NCBI GenBank assembly: GCA_021847605.1 | Contig: JAJZQN010000034.1 | Span: 1-40,829, forward strand | Reading direction: 5' to 3' | Length of the DNA stretch: 40,829 bases | From: Pseudomonadota bacterium | Lineage (GTDB): Bacteria > Pseudomonadota > Alphaproteobacteria > Sphingomonadales > Sphingomonadaceae | In this document: piece after piece, positions 15,927 to 24,272 of the stretch | How positions within the stretch are numbered: position 1 is the first letter of the stretch | Layout of the letters: each line of letters opens with the position of its first letter | Position numbers and translations under genes: made by a program | The notes under the pieces: generated by a model | What the model was told of the DNA's origin: nothing | Databases searched by the model: none | The model's input: the letters and a program-made list of their open reading frames with translations, nothing else

Positions 15927-16333
15927 TCCGTCATGCTGAACTTGTTTCAGCATCCATTATGCGAAACAGGCCGGGTGGAGCGGTGGATGAAGGAACCGTG
16001 CGTCTATATCCTCGCCAGCCAGCCCTATGGCACGCTCTATATTGGCGTGACATCCAATCTGATCGGCCGATTGATGCAGCACCGTACCGACGCGATACCG
16101 GGGTTTACCAGCCGATATGCTGTACATTGCCTGGTCCGATACGAGGCATGCGACACGATGGAGCAGGCGATAACCCGCGAAAAGCAACTCAAGCGATGGC
16201 ATCGACAGTGGAAGATCAACCTGATCGAATCGGACAATCCGCACTGGGTCGATCTGGCGATCGGGCTTGGCTTGCCGCCGCTCGGCCAGAATGGGCCGCC
16301 CGATGGATGCTGAAACAAGTTCAGCATGACGGA
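15927..16333 (+). mobile_element. GIY-YIG cassette A bounded by a perfect 31-bp inverted repeat
   Basis: Positions 15927-15957 and 16303-16333 are exact reverse complements over 31 bp, with core CATGCTGAACTTGTTTCAGC. They bound a 407-bp unit that contains only a GIY-YIG nuclease gene and splits ruvA from ruvB. The stop codon of the nuclease lies inside the right arm. Each arm is itself partly palindromic (GCTGAA / TTCAGC), as REP elements are. No target duplication is obvious. A mobile or formerly mobile cassette is my inference; the repeat geometry is directly seen. Confidence 0.65.
15987..16313 (+). CDS. GIY-YIG nuclease-domain protein, copy A
   Basis: A 108-residue single-domain GIY-YIG protein (COG2827-like, related to the UvrC N-terminal domain). 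The motif tyrosines lie in CVYILASQ and TLYIGVT, the catalytic Arg28 in LIGRLMQHR, and the catalytic Glu65 in TREKQLKRW, followed by the W-K-I-N-L-I motif. All expected active-site residues are present, so nicking or cleavage activity is plausible. The ATG at 15987 has GGAG 6 nt upstream; an ATG at 15933 within the left repeat is also in frame. The last codons and TGA lie in the right repeat. It closely resembles copy B at 26693-27073. Confidence 0.85.
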   Translation: MKEPCVYILASQPYGTLYIGVTSNLIGRLMQHRTDAIPGFTSRYAVHCLVRYEACDTMEQAITREKQLKRWHRQWKINLIESDNPHWVDLAIGLGLPPLGQNGPPDGC

Positions 16334-16340
16334 ATTCTCC

Positions 16341-17360
16341 ATGACTGACGACCGTCTTATCACGCCCAGCCGCCGGCCCGAGGATGTCGATGCGGCGTTG
16401 CGGCCCAAATCGCTCGACGAATTTGTCGGGCAGCAGGCCGCGCGAGAGAATCTGCGCATCTTCATTCAGGCAGCGAAGTCGCGGGGCGATGCGCTGGACC
16501 ATGTGCTGTTCTTTGGTCCGCCCGGCCTTGGCAAGACGACGCTGGCGCAGATCGTGGCCAAGGAAATGGGCGTGGGCTTTCGCGCCACGTCCGGGCCGGT
16601 GATTGCTAAGTCGGGCGATCTGGCCGCGCTGCTCACCAATCTGGATGAAGGCGACGTCCTGTTCGTGGACGAAATCCATCGCCTCAATCCGGCGGTAGAG
16701 GAAGTCCTCTATCCCGCGATGGAAGATCGCGCGCTCGACCTGATGATCGGCGAAGGGCCGTCGGCGCGGTCGGTGCGGATCGACCTGCCGCGCTTCACGC
16801 TGGTCGGCGCGACCACACGGCAGGGGTTGCTCACCACGCCGCTGCGCGATCGTTTCGGCATTCCGGTGCGGCTGCAATTCTATACCGTGGAGGAACTGGA
16901 ACTGGTGGTGCGTCGCGCCGCCCGCCTGCTCGACCTGCCCATCACCTCCGACGGCGCGATCGAAATTGCGCGCCGGTCGCGCGGCACCCCGCGCATCGCC
17001 GGGCGGTTGCTGCGCCGGGTGCGCGATTTCGCCAATGTCGCGGGCGCGCCGACCGTCGATCGCAAGGTGGCCGACGCGGCGCTCCACCGGCTGGAGGTCG
17101 ATCATCTGGGCCTCGACCTGATGGACCGGCGTTACCTGATGATGATTGCCGACATTTATCGCGGCGGGCCGGTCGGCGTCGAAACGCTGGCGGCCGGGCT
17201 TTCCGAAGCGCGCGACACGATCGAGGAAGTGGTCGAACCCTATCTGATCCAGTTGGGCCTGATCGCCCGCACGGCGCGGGGACGATGCCTGAACGGACCG
17301 GGCTGGAAACATCTGGGTCTCAATCCCCCGGCGGGATCGCAGGACGGCCTGTTCGACTGA
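16341..17360 (+). CDS. ruvB: Holliday junction branch-migration ATPase RuvB
   Basis: RuvB is the AAA+ motor that drives branch migration with RuvA. The 339-residue protein has Walker [10 protein letters not shown] at 59-67, Walker [11 protein letters not shown] at about 110, a sensor-1 region ([13 protein letters not shown]), an arginine finger region (PLRDRFGIP) and the C-terminal winged helix. The ATG at 16341 ([10 protein letters not shown]) matches the family start. An in-frame ATG at 16326 is created by the right repeat of cassette A and would add five residues. The ribosome site (GGA at 16331-16333) also sits at the cassette edge. Confidence 0.97.
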   Translation: MTDDRLITPSRRPEDVDAALRPKSLDEFVGQQAARENLRIFIQAAKSRGDALDHVLFFGPPGLGKTTLAQIVAKEMGVGFRATSGPVIAKSGDLAALLTNLDEGDVLFVDEIHRLNPAVEEVLYPAMEDRALDLMIGEGPSARSVRIDLPRFTLVGATTRQGLLTTPLRDRFGIPVRLQFYTVEELELVVRRAARLLDLPITSDGAIEIARRSRGTPRIAGRLLRRVRDFANVAGAPTVDRKVADAALHRLEVDHLGLDLMDRRYLMMIADIYRGGPVGVETLAAGLSEARDTIEEVVEPYLIQLGLIARTARGRCLNGPGWKHLGLNPPAGSQDGLFD

Positions 17361-17403
17361 AAAGAGCGACTGCGCGAAACCTTCTCAAAGTCATGGCCGT
17401 TAC

Positions 17404-17428
17404 GGCAAGGCATCGTTATAGCCTTGCC
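17404..17428 (+). promoter_or_regulatory. Inverted repeat upstream of the acyl-CoA ligase gene
   Basis: GGCAAGGC (17404-17411) and GCCTTGCC (17421-17428) form a perfect 8-bp inverted repeat with a 9-nt spacer containing GTTATA. It lies about 50 bp before the chosen start. It could be an operator for a fatty-acid-responsive regulator or an mRNA hairpin. An upstream TTG start inside it was rejected partly for this reason. Confidence 0.45.
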
Positions 17429-17477
17429 TGACACAGAGGCGTGCGACAGACGCGCCGGAAACCGCAGGAGTCGAGCC

Positions 17478-19259
17478 TTGAGGGCCATCGAAACATTTCC
17501 CAACCTCGTCACCATGTTCTTTGCCCGCGCGAAGGAGAAGGGCGACGCCCCCTTCCTGTGGCGCAAGAGCGGCGGGGAATGGCAATCCTTAAGCTGGACC
17601 CAGGTGGCGGCTCAGGTGGCCGCGCTGGCCGCCGCGCTGCGCGAACAAGGCCTGCGCCCCGGCGATCCGGTGATGCTGGTGAGCGAGAACCGGCCCGAAT
17701 TCTGCATCGCGGACCTCGCCATCATGGCGGCGGGCTGCGTGACGGTGCCGACCTACACCACCAACACCACCCGCGATCATCAGCATATCCTGACCGACAG
17801 CGGCGCGCGCGCCGTCATCGTGTCGACCGCGAAGCTGGCACAGGCGCTGATGCCCGCCGTACTGCGGTCGCAGGCCGCATTCGTCATCGGCATGGAGCCG
17901 CTGCGCGGGGCGCAGGGCCAATGCGCCTGTTATCTGTGGGACGACATGATTGCCGCCCATGCCGACGCATCAGCCGATGCCTGCGCCCTGTCGCAACGCG
18001 CGACCCGCGCCGATCAGGCGTGCATCATCTATACCAGCGGCACCGGCGGCGCGCCGCGCGGCGTGATGCAGCATCATGGCGCCATCCTCGCCAATGTGGA
18101 GGGCGCGGCCAAGGTTGTGGCGGAGGATTTCGGCTGGGGGGATGAGGTATTCCTATCCTTCCTGCCGCTGTCCCACGCCTATGAACATAGCGCCGGCCAG
18201 TTCCTGCCCATGTTGCTGGCAGGGCAAATCTATTATGCCGAAGGGCTGGAGAAGCTGGCCGCCAATATCGAGGAAACGCGGCCGACCATCATGGTCGTCG
18301 TCCCCCGCCTGTTCGAAGTGCTGCGCACCCGCATCATCAAGTCGATCGAGAAACAGGGCAAATTCCCGTCCTATCTGCTGGCGCAGGCACAGCGCATCGC
18401 GGGCAAGGAAGCGGCGGGCAAGCGATCGGTCGCCGACCTGCCGATGAGGCTGCTCCTCTCCCGCACGCTCATTCCCAAAGTGCGGGCGCGCTTTGGCGGG
18501 CGGATGAAGGCGCTGGTGTCGGGCGGCGCGCCGCTCAACACGGATGTCGGCCTGTTCTTCGATGCGATGGGGCTGACCCTGCTACAGGGTTACGGCCAGA
18601 CCGAGGCTGGGCCGATCATCAGTTGCAATCGCCCGGCGGCCGGCATCGCCATGGATACGGTCGGTCCGCCGCTCAACGGGGTGGAAGTCCGCATTGCCGA
18701 GGATGGCGAGATTCTAGTGCGCGGCGAACTGGTCATGCATGGGTATTGGCGCAATCCGGCCGAAACCGAAAAGGCGCTGAAGGATGGCTGGCTGCATACC
18801 GGCGACATTGGCGAGATCGACGCGCGCGGGCGCATCCGCATCACCGATCGCAAGAAAGACCTGATCGTCAATGACAAGGGCGACAATGTATCGCCGCAAA
18901 AGGTCGAGGGGATGCTGACGCTGCAAGCCGAGATCGGGCAGGCGATGGTCCATGGCGACCGTCGCCCCTATCTGGTCGGCCTGATCGTGCCGGACGCCGA
19001 ATGGACCCGCGAATGGGCGCAGGATAATGGCCGCACGGTCGAGGGGATCACCGGCGACCCCGCCTATATGGCGGCGCTGCGCGCGGCGGTGGACCGGGTG
19101 AATGACGACCTGTCGGTGCTGGAGCGGGTACGCCGCTTCATCCTGGCGGACGAGGCCTTCACCATCGAGAATGAGGAAATGACCCCGTCGATGAAGATTC
19201 GCCGCCATGTGATCCGCAAACGCTATGCGGACCGGCTGGACGGCCTGTACAAAAGTTAA
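17478..19259 (+). CDS. Long-chain acyl-CoA synthetase (AMP-binding, FAA1/FadD15 type)
   Basis: Activates fatty acids to acyl-CoA through an acyl-AMP intermediate. The protein (about 593 residues) has the P-loop CIIYTSGTGGAPRGVMQHH at about 182, the adenine-binding GYGQTEAGP at about 372, the G-D-I-G-E-I-D hinge region and DRKKDLIV of the C-terminal domain. A usual Thr-Ser-Gly-Thr-x-G-x-P-K loop has Arg in place of Lys here (GAPRG). The TTG at 17478 is chosen because GCAGGAG lies 7 nt upstream; a TTG at 17424 lies within the inverted repeat. Its stop overlaps the gltX stop by 4 bp in convergent orientation. Confidence 0.9.
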   Translation: MRAIETFPNLVTMFFARAKEKGDAPFLWRKSGGEWQSLSWTQVAAQVAALAAALREQGLRPGDPVMLVSENRPEFCIADLAIMAAGCVTVPTYTTNTTRDHQHILTDSGARAVIVSTAKLAQALMPAVLRSQAAFVIGMEPLRGAQGQCACYLWDDMIAAHADASADACALSQRATRADQACIIYTSGTGGAPRGVMQHHGAILANVEGAAKVVAEDFGWGDEVFLSFLPLSHAYEHSAGQFLPMLLAGQIYYAEGLEKLAANIEETRPTIMVVVPRLFEVLRTRIIKSIEKQGKFPSYLLAQAQRIAGKEAAGKRSVADLPMRLLLSRTLIPKVRARFGGRMKALVSGGAPLNTDVGLFFDAMGLTLLQGYGQTEAGPIISCNRPAAGIAMDTVGPPLNGVEVRIAEDGEILVRGELVMHGYWRNPAETEKALKDGWLHTGDIGEIDARGRIRITDRKKDLIVNDKGDNVSPQKVEGMLTLQAEIGQAMVHGDRRPYLVGLIVPDAEWTREWAQDNGRTVEGITGDPAYMAALRAAVDRVNDDLSVLERVRRFILADEAFTIENEEMTPSMKIRRHVIRKRYADRLDGLYKS

Positions 19260-20584
19260 GCGCTCAGCCGCGCCAGCGCCTGTTCCCGGCCGATCAGCGG
19301 CAGCAGCGCGCCCATGTCCGGCCCGTGATCGAGGCCGGTGAGGGCGCGGCGCAGCGGCAGGAACAATGTCTTGCCTTTGCGCCCCGTCTCTTCCTTCAGC
19401 GCGCCGGTCAGCGTGCGCCAGATGTCGGCATCGAACGGCGTGTCGGTCAGGATGCGGTGCGCGCTCAACAGGAAATCGCGGTCCTCTGACTCCACCTGCG
19501 GCGCGTCGATCGGGCCGGTGACGATGCTCCACCAGTCGGCCGCCTGCGCCACCGTCTCTACATTGGGGCGGATGGCGTCCCACCCGGCAGCATCCATCCC
19601 CTGCGGCAGGCGGTCGGCCACCGCGTCATAGGGCATTTGATGCACGATCTTTTGATTGAGGGTGGCCAGTTCGCCTTCATCGAAGCGCGCGGGCGCGCGG
19701 CCGAAATGGGCGAAATCGAAACTGTCGATCAGCGGCACCATGTCGGCGAACGGCTCGATCGGCTGCGAACTGCCCAGACGCGCCAGCAGCGAGGCGATGG
19801 CCATTGGCTCCATGCCGACTTCGCGGAAATGGGCGACGCCAAGCGAGCCGAGACGCTTGGACAGCTTGCCCTCGCTGCCGGTCAGCAGCGCTTCGTGCGC
19901 GAAGGATGGAAGCGGTGCGCCCAGCGCCATGAACATCTGAATCTGCGTCGCGGTGTTGGACACATGATCCTCACCGCGCAATACATGGGTGACGCCCATG
20001 TCAGCATCGTCGATGACGGACGGGAGCAGATAGAGCCATGACCCGTCGCTGCGGCGGATCACCGGGTCGGACAGCAATTTGGGATCGAAACGCTGATCCC
20101 CGCGAATAAGGTCGGTCCAGACGATAGGCTGGTCATGGTCCAGCTTGAACCGCCAGTGCGGCCGGCGCCCTTCCGCTTCATAGGCCGCGACCTGTTCGTC
20201 GGTCAGTGACAGCGCAGCGCGATCATAGACCGGGGGCAGGCCGCGCCCCAGCAGCACCTTGCGCCGTAAATCGAGTTCCTGCGCCGTTTCATAGGCGGCA
20301 TAGACATGGCCCGATGCCTTGAGCGCCTCAAACTTCTCCTCATAGAGGGCGAAGCGTTCGGACTGTTTCTCTTCCCCGTCCCATGCAAGGCCCAACCAGC
20401 GAAGGTCGGCGCGGATCGCATCGGCATATTCATCGCGGGAGCGTTCCAGATCGGTGTCGTCCAGCCGCAGCAGGAAACGCCCGCCACTCTTGCGCGCCCA
20501 CAGCCAGTTGTGGAGCGCGGCGCGGATATTGCCGACATGGAGATGGCCAGTGGGCGACGGAGCGAAGCGGGTGATGACGGTCAT
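19256..20584 (-). CDS. gltX: Glutamyl-tRNA synthetase (about 440-residue form)
   Basis: Class I aminoacyl-tRNA synthetase that charges tRNA with glutamate. Its 442 residues include the HIGH-type motif PSPTGHLHVGN near the N-terminus, the Glu/AMP site LRLDDTDLERS and the KMSKS-type loop GKLSKRLGSL at about 236. Many alphaproteobacteria carry two gltX genes, and this shorter form may be the second, possibly the one acting on tRNA-Gln for amidation by GatCAB; that is inference. It lies 8 nt after nadE on the same strand and is probably co-transcribed with it. Confidence 0.94.
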   Translation of the reverse strand: MTVITRFAPSPTGHLHVGNIRAALHNWLWARKSGGRFLLRLDDTDLERSRDEYADAIRADLRWLGLAWDGEEKQSERFALYEEKFEALKASGHVYAAYETAQELDLRRKVLLGRGLPPVYDRAALSLTDEQVAAYEAEGRRPHWRFKLDHDQPIVWTDLIRGDQRFDPKLLSDPVIRRSDGSWLYLLPSVIDDADMGVTHVLRGEDHVSNTATQIQMFMALGAPLPSFAHEALLTGSEGKLSKRLGSLGVAHFREVGMEPMAIASLLARLGSSQPIEPFADMVPLIDSFDFAHFGRAPARFDEGELATLNQKIVHQMPYDAVADRLPQGMDAAGWDAIRPNVETVAQAADWWSIVTGPIDAPQVESEDRDFLLSAHRILTDTPFDADIWRTLTGALKEETGRKGKTLFLPLRRALTGLDHGPDMGALLPLIGREQALARLSA

Positions 20585-20592
20585 GACGACTC

Positions 20593-22254
20593 TTATATCG
20601 TGCGGAAAGCGTTGGTGATCGGATAGCGGCGGTCACGGCCGAAATTGCGAATGCCGATCTTCACGCCCGGCGGCGCCTGACGGCGTTTATATTCCGCGAT
20701 GTAGAGCAGCCGTTCAATGCGGGCGACGACATCCTTTTCGAAGCCGCGCTCCACCAGTTGATCGACCGACAATTCCTCCTCGACCAAGCCGTAGAGGATC
20801 GGGTCCAGTATCTCATAGGGGGGCAGGCTGTCGTCGTCGCGCTGATTGTCGCGCAGCTCCGCGCTGGGCGGCTTGGTGATGACGCGATCGGGCATGACCG
20901 GCCCGTCCGGGCCAAGGCCGACGCCAAGCGAGGGGACATTCTCGTTACGCCAGCGGCACAGGTCGAACACGGTCGTCTTATAGACATCCTTCAGCACCGA
21001 ATAGCCGCCCGCCATGTCGCCATAGATGGTGGCATAGCCGACCGACATCTCGCTCTTGTTGCCGGTGGTCAGCAGCATGTGACCGAACTTGTTCGACATG
21101 GCCATCAGCGTGACGCCGCGAATGCGCGACTGGATATTCTCTTCGGTCAGGTCGCGGGCGCGGCCGTCGAACACATCGCCCAGCATCGCGTCGAACGCGC
21201 CGACCGCCGGTTCGATGGCGATGCTGTCATAACGCACACCTAGCATCCGGGCGCAGGCGACCGCATCGTCAAGGCTGTCCTGACTGGTGAAGCGCGACGG
21301 CATCATCACGCACCATACACGGTCGGCGCCCAGCGCATCGACGGCGACGGCCGCGGACAGGGCGCTGTCGATGCCGCCCGACAGGCCCAGCACGACGCCC
21401 GGAAAGCGATTGCGGTTCACATAGTCGCGCAGGCCCAGCACCATCGCATTATAGATGTCGGTGGGCCGCTCATCGAGCGCATGGCGTTCGCCGGGCAGGC
21501 AGATCCACTGGCCGCTGCGCTTTTCCCAATGGGTCATCACCAGCGCCTCGTCCCAGTCGGGCATCTGGTGCGCGATCGACAGATCGGCATTCATGACGAA
21601 GGAGGCGCCGTCGAACACCAGTTCATCCTGCCCGCCCACGCGGTTGAGATAGGCGAGCGGCAGGCCGGTTTCGCGGATGCGCGTGCCGGCAACGACATTC
21701 AGACGGCGATCGTCCTTGTCCACCTCGAACGGGCTGCCATTGGGGCTGATGAGGATTTCCGCACCCTGCGCCTGCAAATGCGCGGTGACGAACGGGAACC
21801 AGATATCCTCGCAGATCGGCACGCCGATCTTCACGCCCTTGAAATCGATGGGTGCGGGCAGCGGGCCGGGCGCGAACAGCCGCTTTTCGTCGAAGGTGCC
21901 GTAATTGGGCAGCTCGCGCTTTTGCCGGATCTGTGTGACGGCACCATTTTCGAGCAGGGCGACGACGTTGAACAACACGCCCTGCGCCGCGACCACCGTG
22001 CCAACCAGCATCGCCGGGCCGCCATCGGCGGTTTCCTGTGCCAGCCGATCAAGCTGATAATTGGCCTGAACCATCATCGCGGGCTTCAGGATCAGATCCT
22101 CGGGCGGATAGCCGATCAGTTGCAGTTCGGGATAGACGATCAGGTCCGCGCCGGTCGCGCGGGCGCGCCATTCCAGCATGGCGTCGGCATTAGCCTTCAG
22201 GTCGCCCACGGACTGGGTCATCTGCGCAAGTGCGATCACGAGTTTGTCGGTCAT
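20593..22254 (-). CDS. nadE: Glutamine-dependent NAD+ synthetase
   Basis: Last step of NAD synthesis: amidation of deamido-NAD using ammonia from glutamine. The 553-residue protein is a fusion of a nitrilase-type glutaminase (catalytic Glu43 in YPELQLIGYP, Lys112 in RQKRELPNYG, Cys148 in GVPICEDIWF) and an ATP-pyrophosphatase synthetase domain with the P-loop LGLSGGIDSAL at about 293. All three triad residues are present, so it should use glutamine. It begins a nadE-gltX unit and is divergent from prs across 221 bp that contain two palindromes. Confidence 0.96.
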   Translation of the reverse strand: MTDKLVIALAQMTQSVGDLKANADAMLEWRARATGADLIVYPELQLIGYPPEDLILKPAMMVQANYQLDRLAQETADGGPAMLVGTVVAAQGVLFNVVALLENGAVTQIRQKRELPNYGTFDEKRLFAPGPLPAPIDFKGVKIGVPICEDIWFPFVTAHLQAQGAEILISPNGSPFEVDKDDRRLNVVAGTRIRETGLPLAYLNRVGGQDELVFDGASFVMNADLSIAHQMPDWDEALVMTHWEKRSGQWICLPGERHALDERPTDIYNAMVLGLRDYVNRNRFPGVVLGLSGGIDSALSAAVAVDALGADRVWCVMMPSRFTSQDSLDDAVACARMLGVRYDSIAIEPAVGAFDAMLGDVFDGRARDLTEENIQSRIRGVTLMAMSNKFGHMLLTTGNKSEMSVGYATIYGDMAGGYSVLKDVYKTTVFDLCRWRNENVPSLGVGLGPDGPVMPDRVITKPPSAELRDNQRDDDSLPPYEILDPILYGLVEEELSVDQLVERGFEKDVVARIERLLYIAEYKRRQAPPGVKIGIRNFGRDRRYPITNAFRTI

Positions 22255-22266
22255 GCACCGGCCCCT

Positions 22267-22297
22267 AGAGCATTTTCGTCCATTGCGAAAATCCTCT
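22267..22297 (+). repeat. 31-nt palindromic element in the nadE-prs gap
   Basis: AGAG-C-ATTTTCG (22267-22278) pairs with CGAAAAT-C-CTCT (22286-22297) with one C-C mismatch and a 7-nt centre. It begins 13 bp upstream of the nadE start. It may be an operator or one copy of a dispersed palindrome; a related sequence lies at 22361-22383. Confidence 0.5.
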
Positions 22298-22362
22298 GTT
22301 TTCCGATGTTACATTTTGGACCGTGGATCGGCGGCGCTGCCATTTGCCAGAGGACTGGTGCA

Positions 22363-22382
22363 TTTTGTCGCATTGGACAAAA
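22363..22382 (+). promoter_or_regulatory. Inverted repeat upstream of prs, related to the one at 22267
   Basis: TTTTGTC (22363-22369) and GACAAAA (22376-22382) form a perfect 7-bp inverted repeat with a 6-nt spacer, about 94 bp before prs. It shares the layout CATTTT...CATTG...AAAA with the element at 22272-22292. A paired operator for the divergent nadE and prs genes is possible. Confidence 0.4.
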
Positions 22383-22475
22383 GCGCCTTTCCACAGGCGA
22401 CATGCGCCGCTAAAGGGGCCGCGTTTCGCGCATCGTCACCAATTCGTCACGCAAATCAGCTTGGGGGTTTTCTTC

Positions 22476-23411
22476 ATGAAACTCATGACCGGCAATTCCA
22501 ACAAGCCGCTTGCGGCCGCCATCGCCGACTATATCGAGATTCCCCTGACCGACGCGAGCGTTCGCCGCTTCGCCGACGAGGAAGTTTTCGTGGAAATCCA
22601 TGAAAATGTTCGCGGTGAGGACGTGTTCGTCATTCAGTCGACGGCCTATCCGACCAACGACAATCTGATGGAATTGCTGATCATGATTGACGCGCTGAAA
22701 CGCGCATCGGCCAAGCGAATCACGGCCGTCGTTCCCTATTTCGGCTATGCACGGCAGGATCGGAAACCCGGCCCGCGCACGCCGATCAGCGCCAAGCTGG
22801 TCGCCAACCTCATCACCACGGCGGGCGCCAACCGCGTGTTGTCGGTCGATCTGCACGCCGGACAGATTCAGGGCTTCTTCGACATTCCCACCGACAATCT
22901 GTTCGGTGCGCCGGTCATGTCGGCCGATATTCAGGCGCGCTTTGGCGACCGGAACATCATGGTCGTGTCGCCCGACGTCGGCGGCGTGGTGCGCGCCCGC
23001 GCGCTGGCCAAGCGCCTCGACAACGCACCGCTCGCCATCGTCGACAAGCGTCGCGAGCGGGCCGGCGAATCGGAAGTCATGAACATCATCGGCGACGTGA
23101 AGGGCCGTTTCTGCGTGCTGATCGACGACATCGTCGATTCGGCCGGTACGCTGTGCAACGCGGCCGCTGCGCTGAAGGCAGCAGGCGCCGAAGACGTCGT
23201 CGCCTATGTCAGCCATGGCGTGTTGTCGGGTGGCGCGGTCGCCCGCGTCGATGCGTCGGAATTGCGCGAACTGGTGATCACCGATTCGATTCAGGGCACC
23301 GACGCAGTATGCTCGTCCAAGAGCATCCGTCACCTGCCCATCGCCCCGCTGCTGGGCGAAGCGATCAAGCGAATCGCGGACGAAAGCTCGGTTTCCAGCC
23401 TGTTCGATTGA
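22476..23411 (+). CDS. prs: Ribose-phosphate pyrophosphokinase (PRPP synthetase)
   Basis: Makes PRPP from ribose 5-phosphate and ATP, feeding purine, pyrimidine, histidine, tryptophan and NAD synthesis. The 311-residue protein has the N-terminal [17 protein letters not shown], the flexible-loop and metal-site regions [20 protein letters not shown] and [12 protein letters not shown], and the PRPP-binding loop [13 protein letters not shown]. The ATG at 22476 has GGGGG 8 nt upstream; earlier in-frame codons encode no family sequence. Its neighbour nadE on the other strand uses PRPP-derived precursors, so the shared 221-bp region may coordinate them. Confidence 0.97.
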   Translation: MKLMTGNSNKPLAAAIADYIEIPLTDASVRRFADEEVFVEIHENVRGEDVFVIQSTAYPTNDNLMELLIMIDALKRASAKRITAVVPYFGYARQDRKPGPRTPISAKLVANLITTAGANRVLSVDLHAGQIQGFFDIPTDNLFGAPVMSADIQARFGDRNIMVVSPDVGGVVRARALAKRLDNAPLAIVDKRRERAGESEVMNIIGDVKGRFCVLIDDIVDSAGTLCNAAAALKAAGAEDVVAYVSHGVLSGGAVARVDASELRELVITDSIQGTDAVCSSKSIRHLPIAPLLGEAIKRIADESSVSSLFD

Positions 23412-23448
23412 TCGGTTGCGTGGGCTGTAAGGTCCGCGCGACGCTTAT

Positions 23449-23487
23449 CCGATTAGCCCCCCCTGCCGATGCAGGCGTGCTAATCGG
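23449..23487 (+). terminator. Nested hairpin between convergent prs and small membrane protein gene
   Basis: The outer stem CCGATTAGC (23449-23457) and GCTAATCGG (23479-23487) is perfect over 9 bp and encloses an inner stem CCTGC (23462-23466) with GCAGG (23471-23475). It lies between two converging genes and could terminate both. No U-tract follows on the plus strand, so it may instead be a structured RNA element or repeat. Confidence 0.45.
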
Positions 23488-23494
23488 CCGTGCT

Positions 23495-23731
23495 TCAATG
23501 CGTCGGAAAAAGAATGATCGGCAGCGCGAAGACGAGCGCCAGACCGGCGACGATACGTTGTTTGCGCGATACGCCCAGCGGCAGGTCGCGCCAGACGGCC
23601 GGGCAGCATAGCAGAGCAAACACGATCAATATGTTGGAGATGCTGGTCGATCCGCCGAACGGCACATCCTGTCGCAGGGCAAGCCCGCCCAGCATGCAGA
23701 GAAAACTCAAGGTCCAGCCGATCATCGCCAT
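23495..23731 (-). CDS. Small three-helix membrane protein, unknown function
   Basis: About 78 residues, nearly all hydrophobic: helix 1 (MIGWTLSFLCMLGGLAL), a short polar loop, helix 2 (ISNILIVFALLCCPAVW) and, after R-K-Q-R, helix 3 (IVAGLALVFALPIILF). I recognise no family. ATGs at 23731 and 23725 and a GTG at 23740 are possible starts, and none has a convincing ribosome site. It lies about 26-36 nt downstream of the VOC gene on the same strand and may be expressed with it. Confidence 0.5.
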   Translation of the reverse strand: MAMIGWTLSFLCMLGGLALRQDVPFGGSTSISNILIVFALLCCPAVWRDLPLGVSRKQRIVAGLALVFALPIILFPTH

Positions 23732-23766
23732 GGGCGCCACGCTATGCCGATAGGGTTTCCGAAACC

Positions 23767-24198
23767 TTAATGTTGCGGCGCGGACCAGGGATCATAGCTG
23801 CCGAAACTCCACACATTCCCCTCTGGATCAAGCGCGGTATAGCCGCGCCCCGGATAGCCCGGATTGTCATGCGGTTCATCCACCACCACCGCGCCCGCAT
23901 TGCGGGCATGGAGGCAATGGGCGTCGGGATCGGGCACCACCACATAGACGCAACCCGTGATGCCGCCCAGATCGCGCGCCGTCGACCATGTGTAGAGCGA
24001 TTCGCCCTCCATATCCTTGACGCTGCCCAGCATCACCATGCCATCCCCCAGCACCAGTTGGGCATGATGGATGATCGTCGGATCGCTTTCGTCAGGATAG
24101 ACGGCGTGGCGGGTGAAGCCGAACGCATCGCACAGAAAATCGATGGCAGCAGGCGCGTTGCTGTAACGCAGGCACGGGATGACGGGCGAACCGGGCAT
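23767..24198 (-). CDS. VOC-superfamily (glyoxalase/bleomycin-resistance-like) protein
   Basis: A 143-residue protein with the two beta-alpha-beta-beta-beta modules of the vicinal oxygen chelate fold. Recognisable parts are the N-terminal PCLRYSNAPAAIDFLCDAFGF, the HAQLVLGDGMVMLG strand, a second module from GCVYVVVPDPDAH, and the C-terminal G-Y-T-A-L-D-P-E-G-N-V-W-S-F-G-S-Y. It resembles PhnB/glyoxalase-like proteins of unknown substrate. Possible metal ligands include the His in HHAQ and the Glu in DPEGN. It is divergent from hisN across 74 bp. Confidence 0.82.
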   Translation of the reverse strand: MPGSPVIPCLRYSNAPAAIDFLCDAFGFTRHAVYPDESDPTIIHHAQLVLGDGMVMLGSVKDMEGESLYTWSTARDLGGITGCVYVVVPDPDAHCLHARNAGAVVVDEPHDNPGYPGRGYTALDPEGNVWSFGSYDPWSAPQH

Positions 24199-24272
24199 CT
24201 TCCTCTCCCCTTCCCTATGGGAAACGAAGCGCCAGTCTAGCCTAGCCCCGTCCGAACCGCTAGGCGGGTAGC

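Noticed and set aside
15927..16333. Ordinary insertion sequence for cassette A
   Set aside because: No DDE or other transposase is present; the only gene is a GIY-YIG nuclease and no target duplication is evident.
15957..17312. Long minus-strand frame across cassette A and ruvB
   Set aside because: It crosses the repeat and ruvB in antisense, with no family signature.
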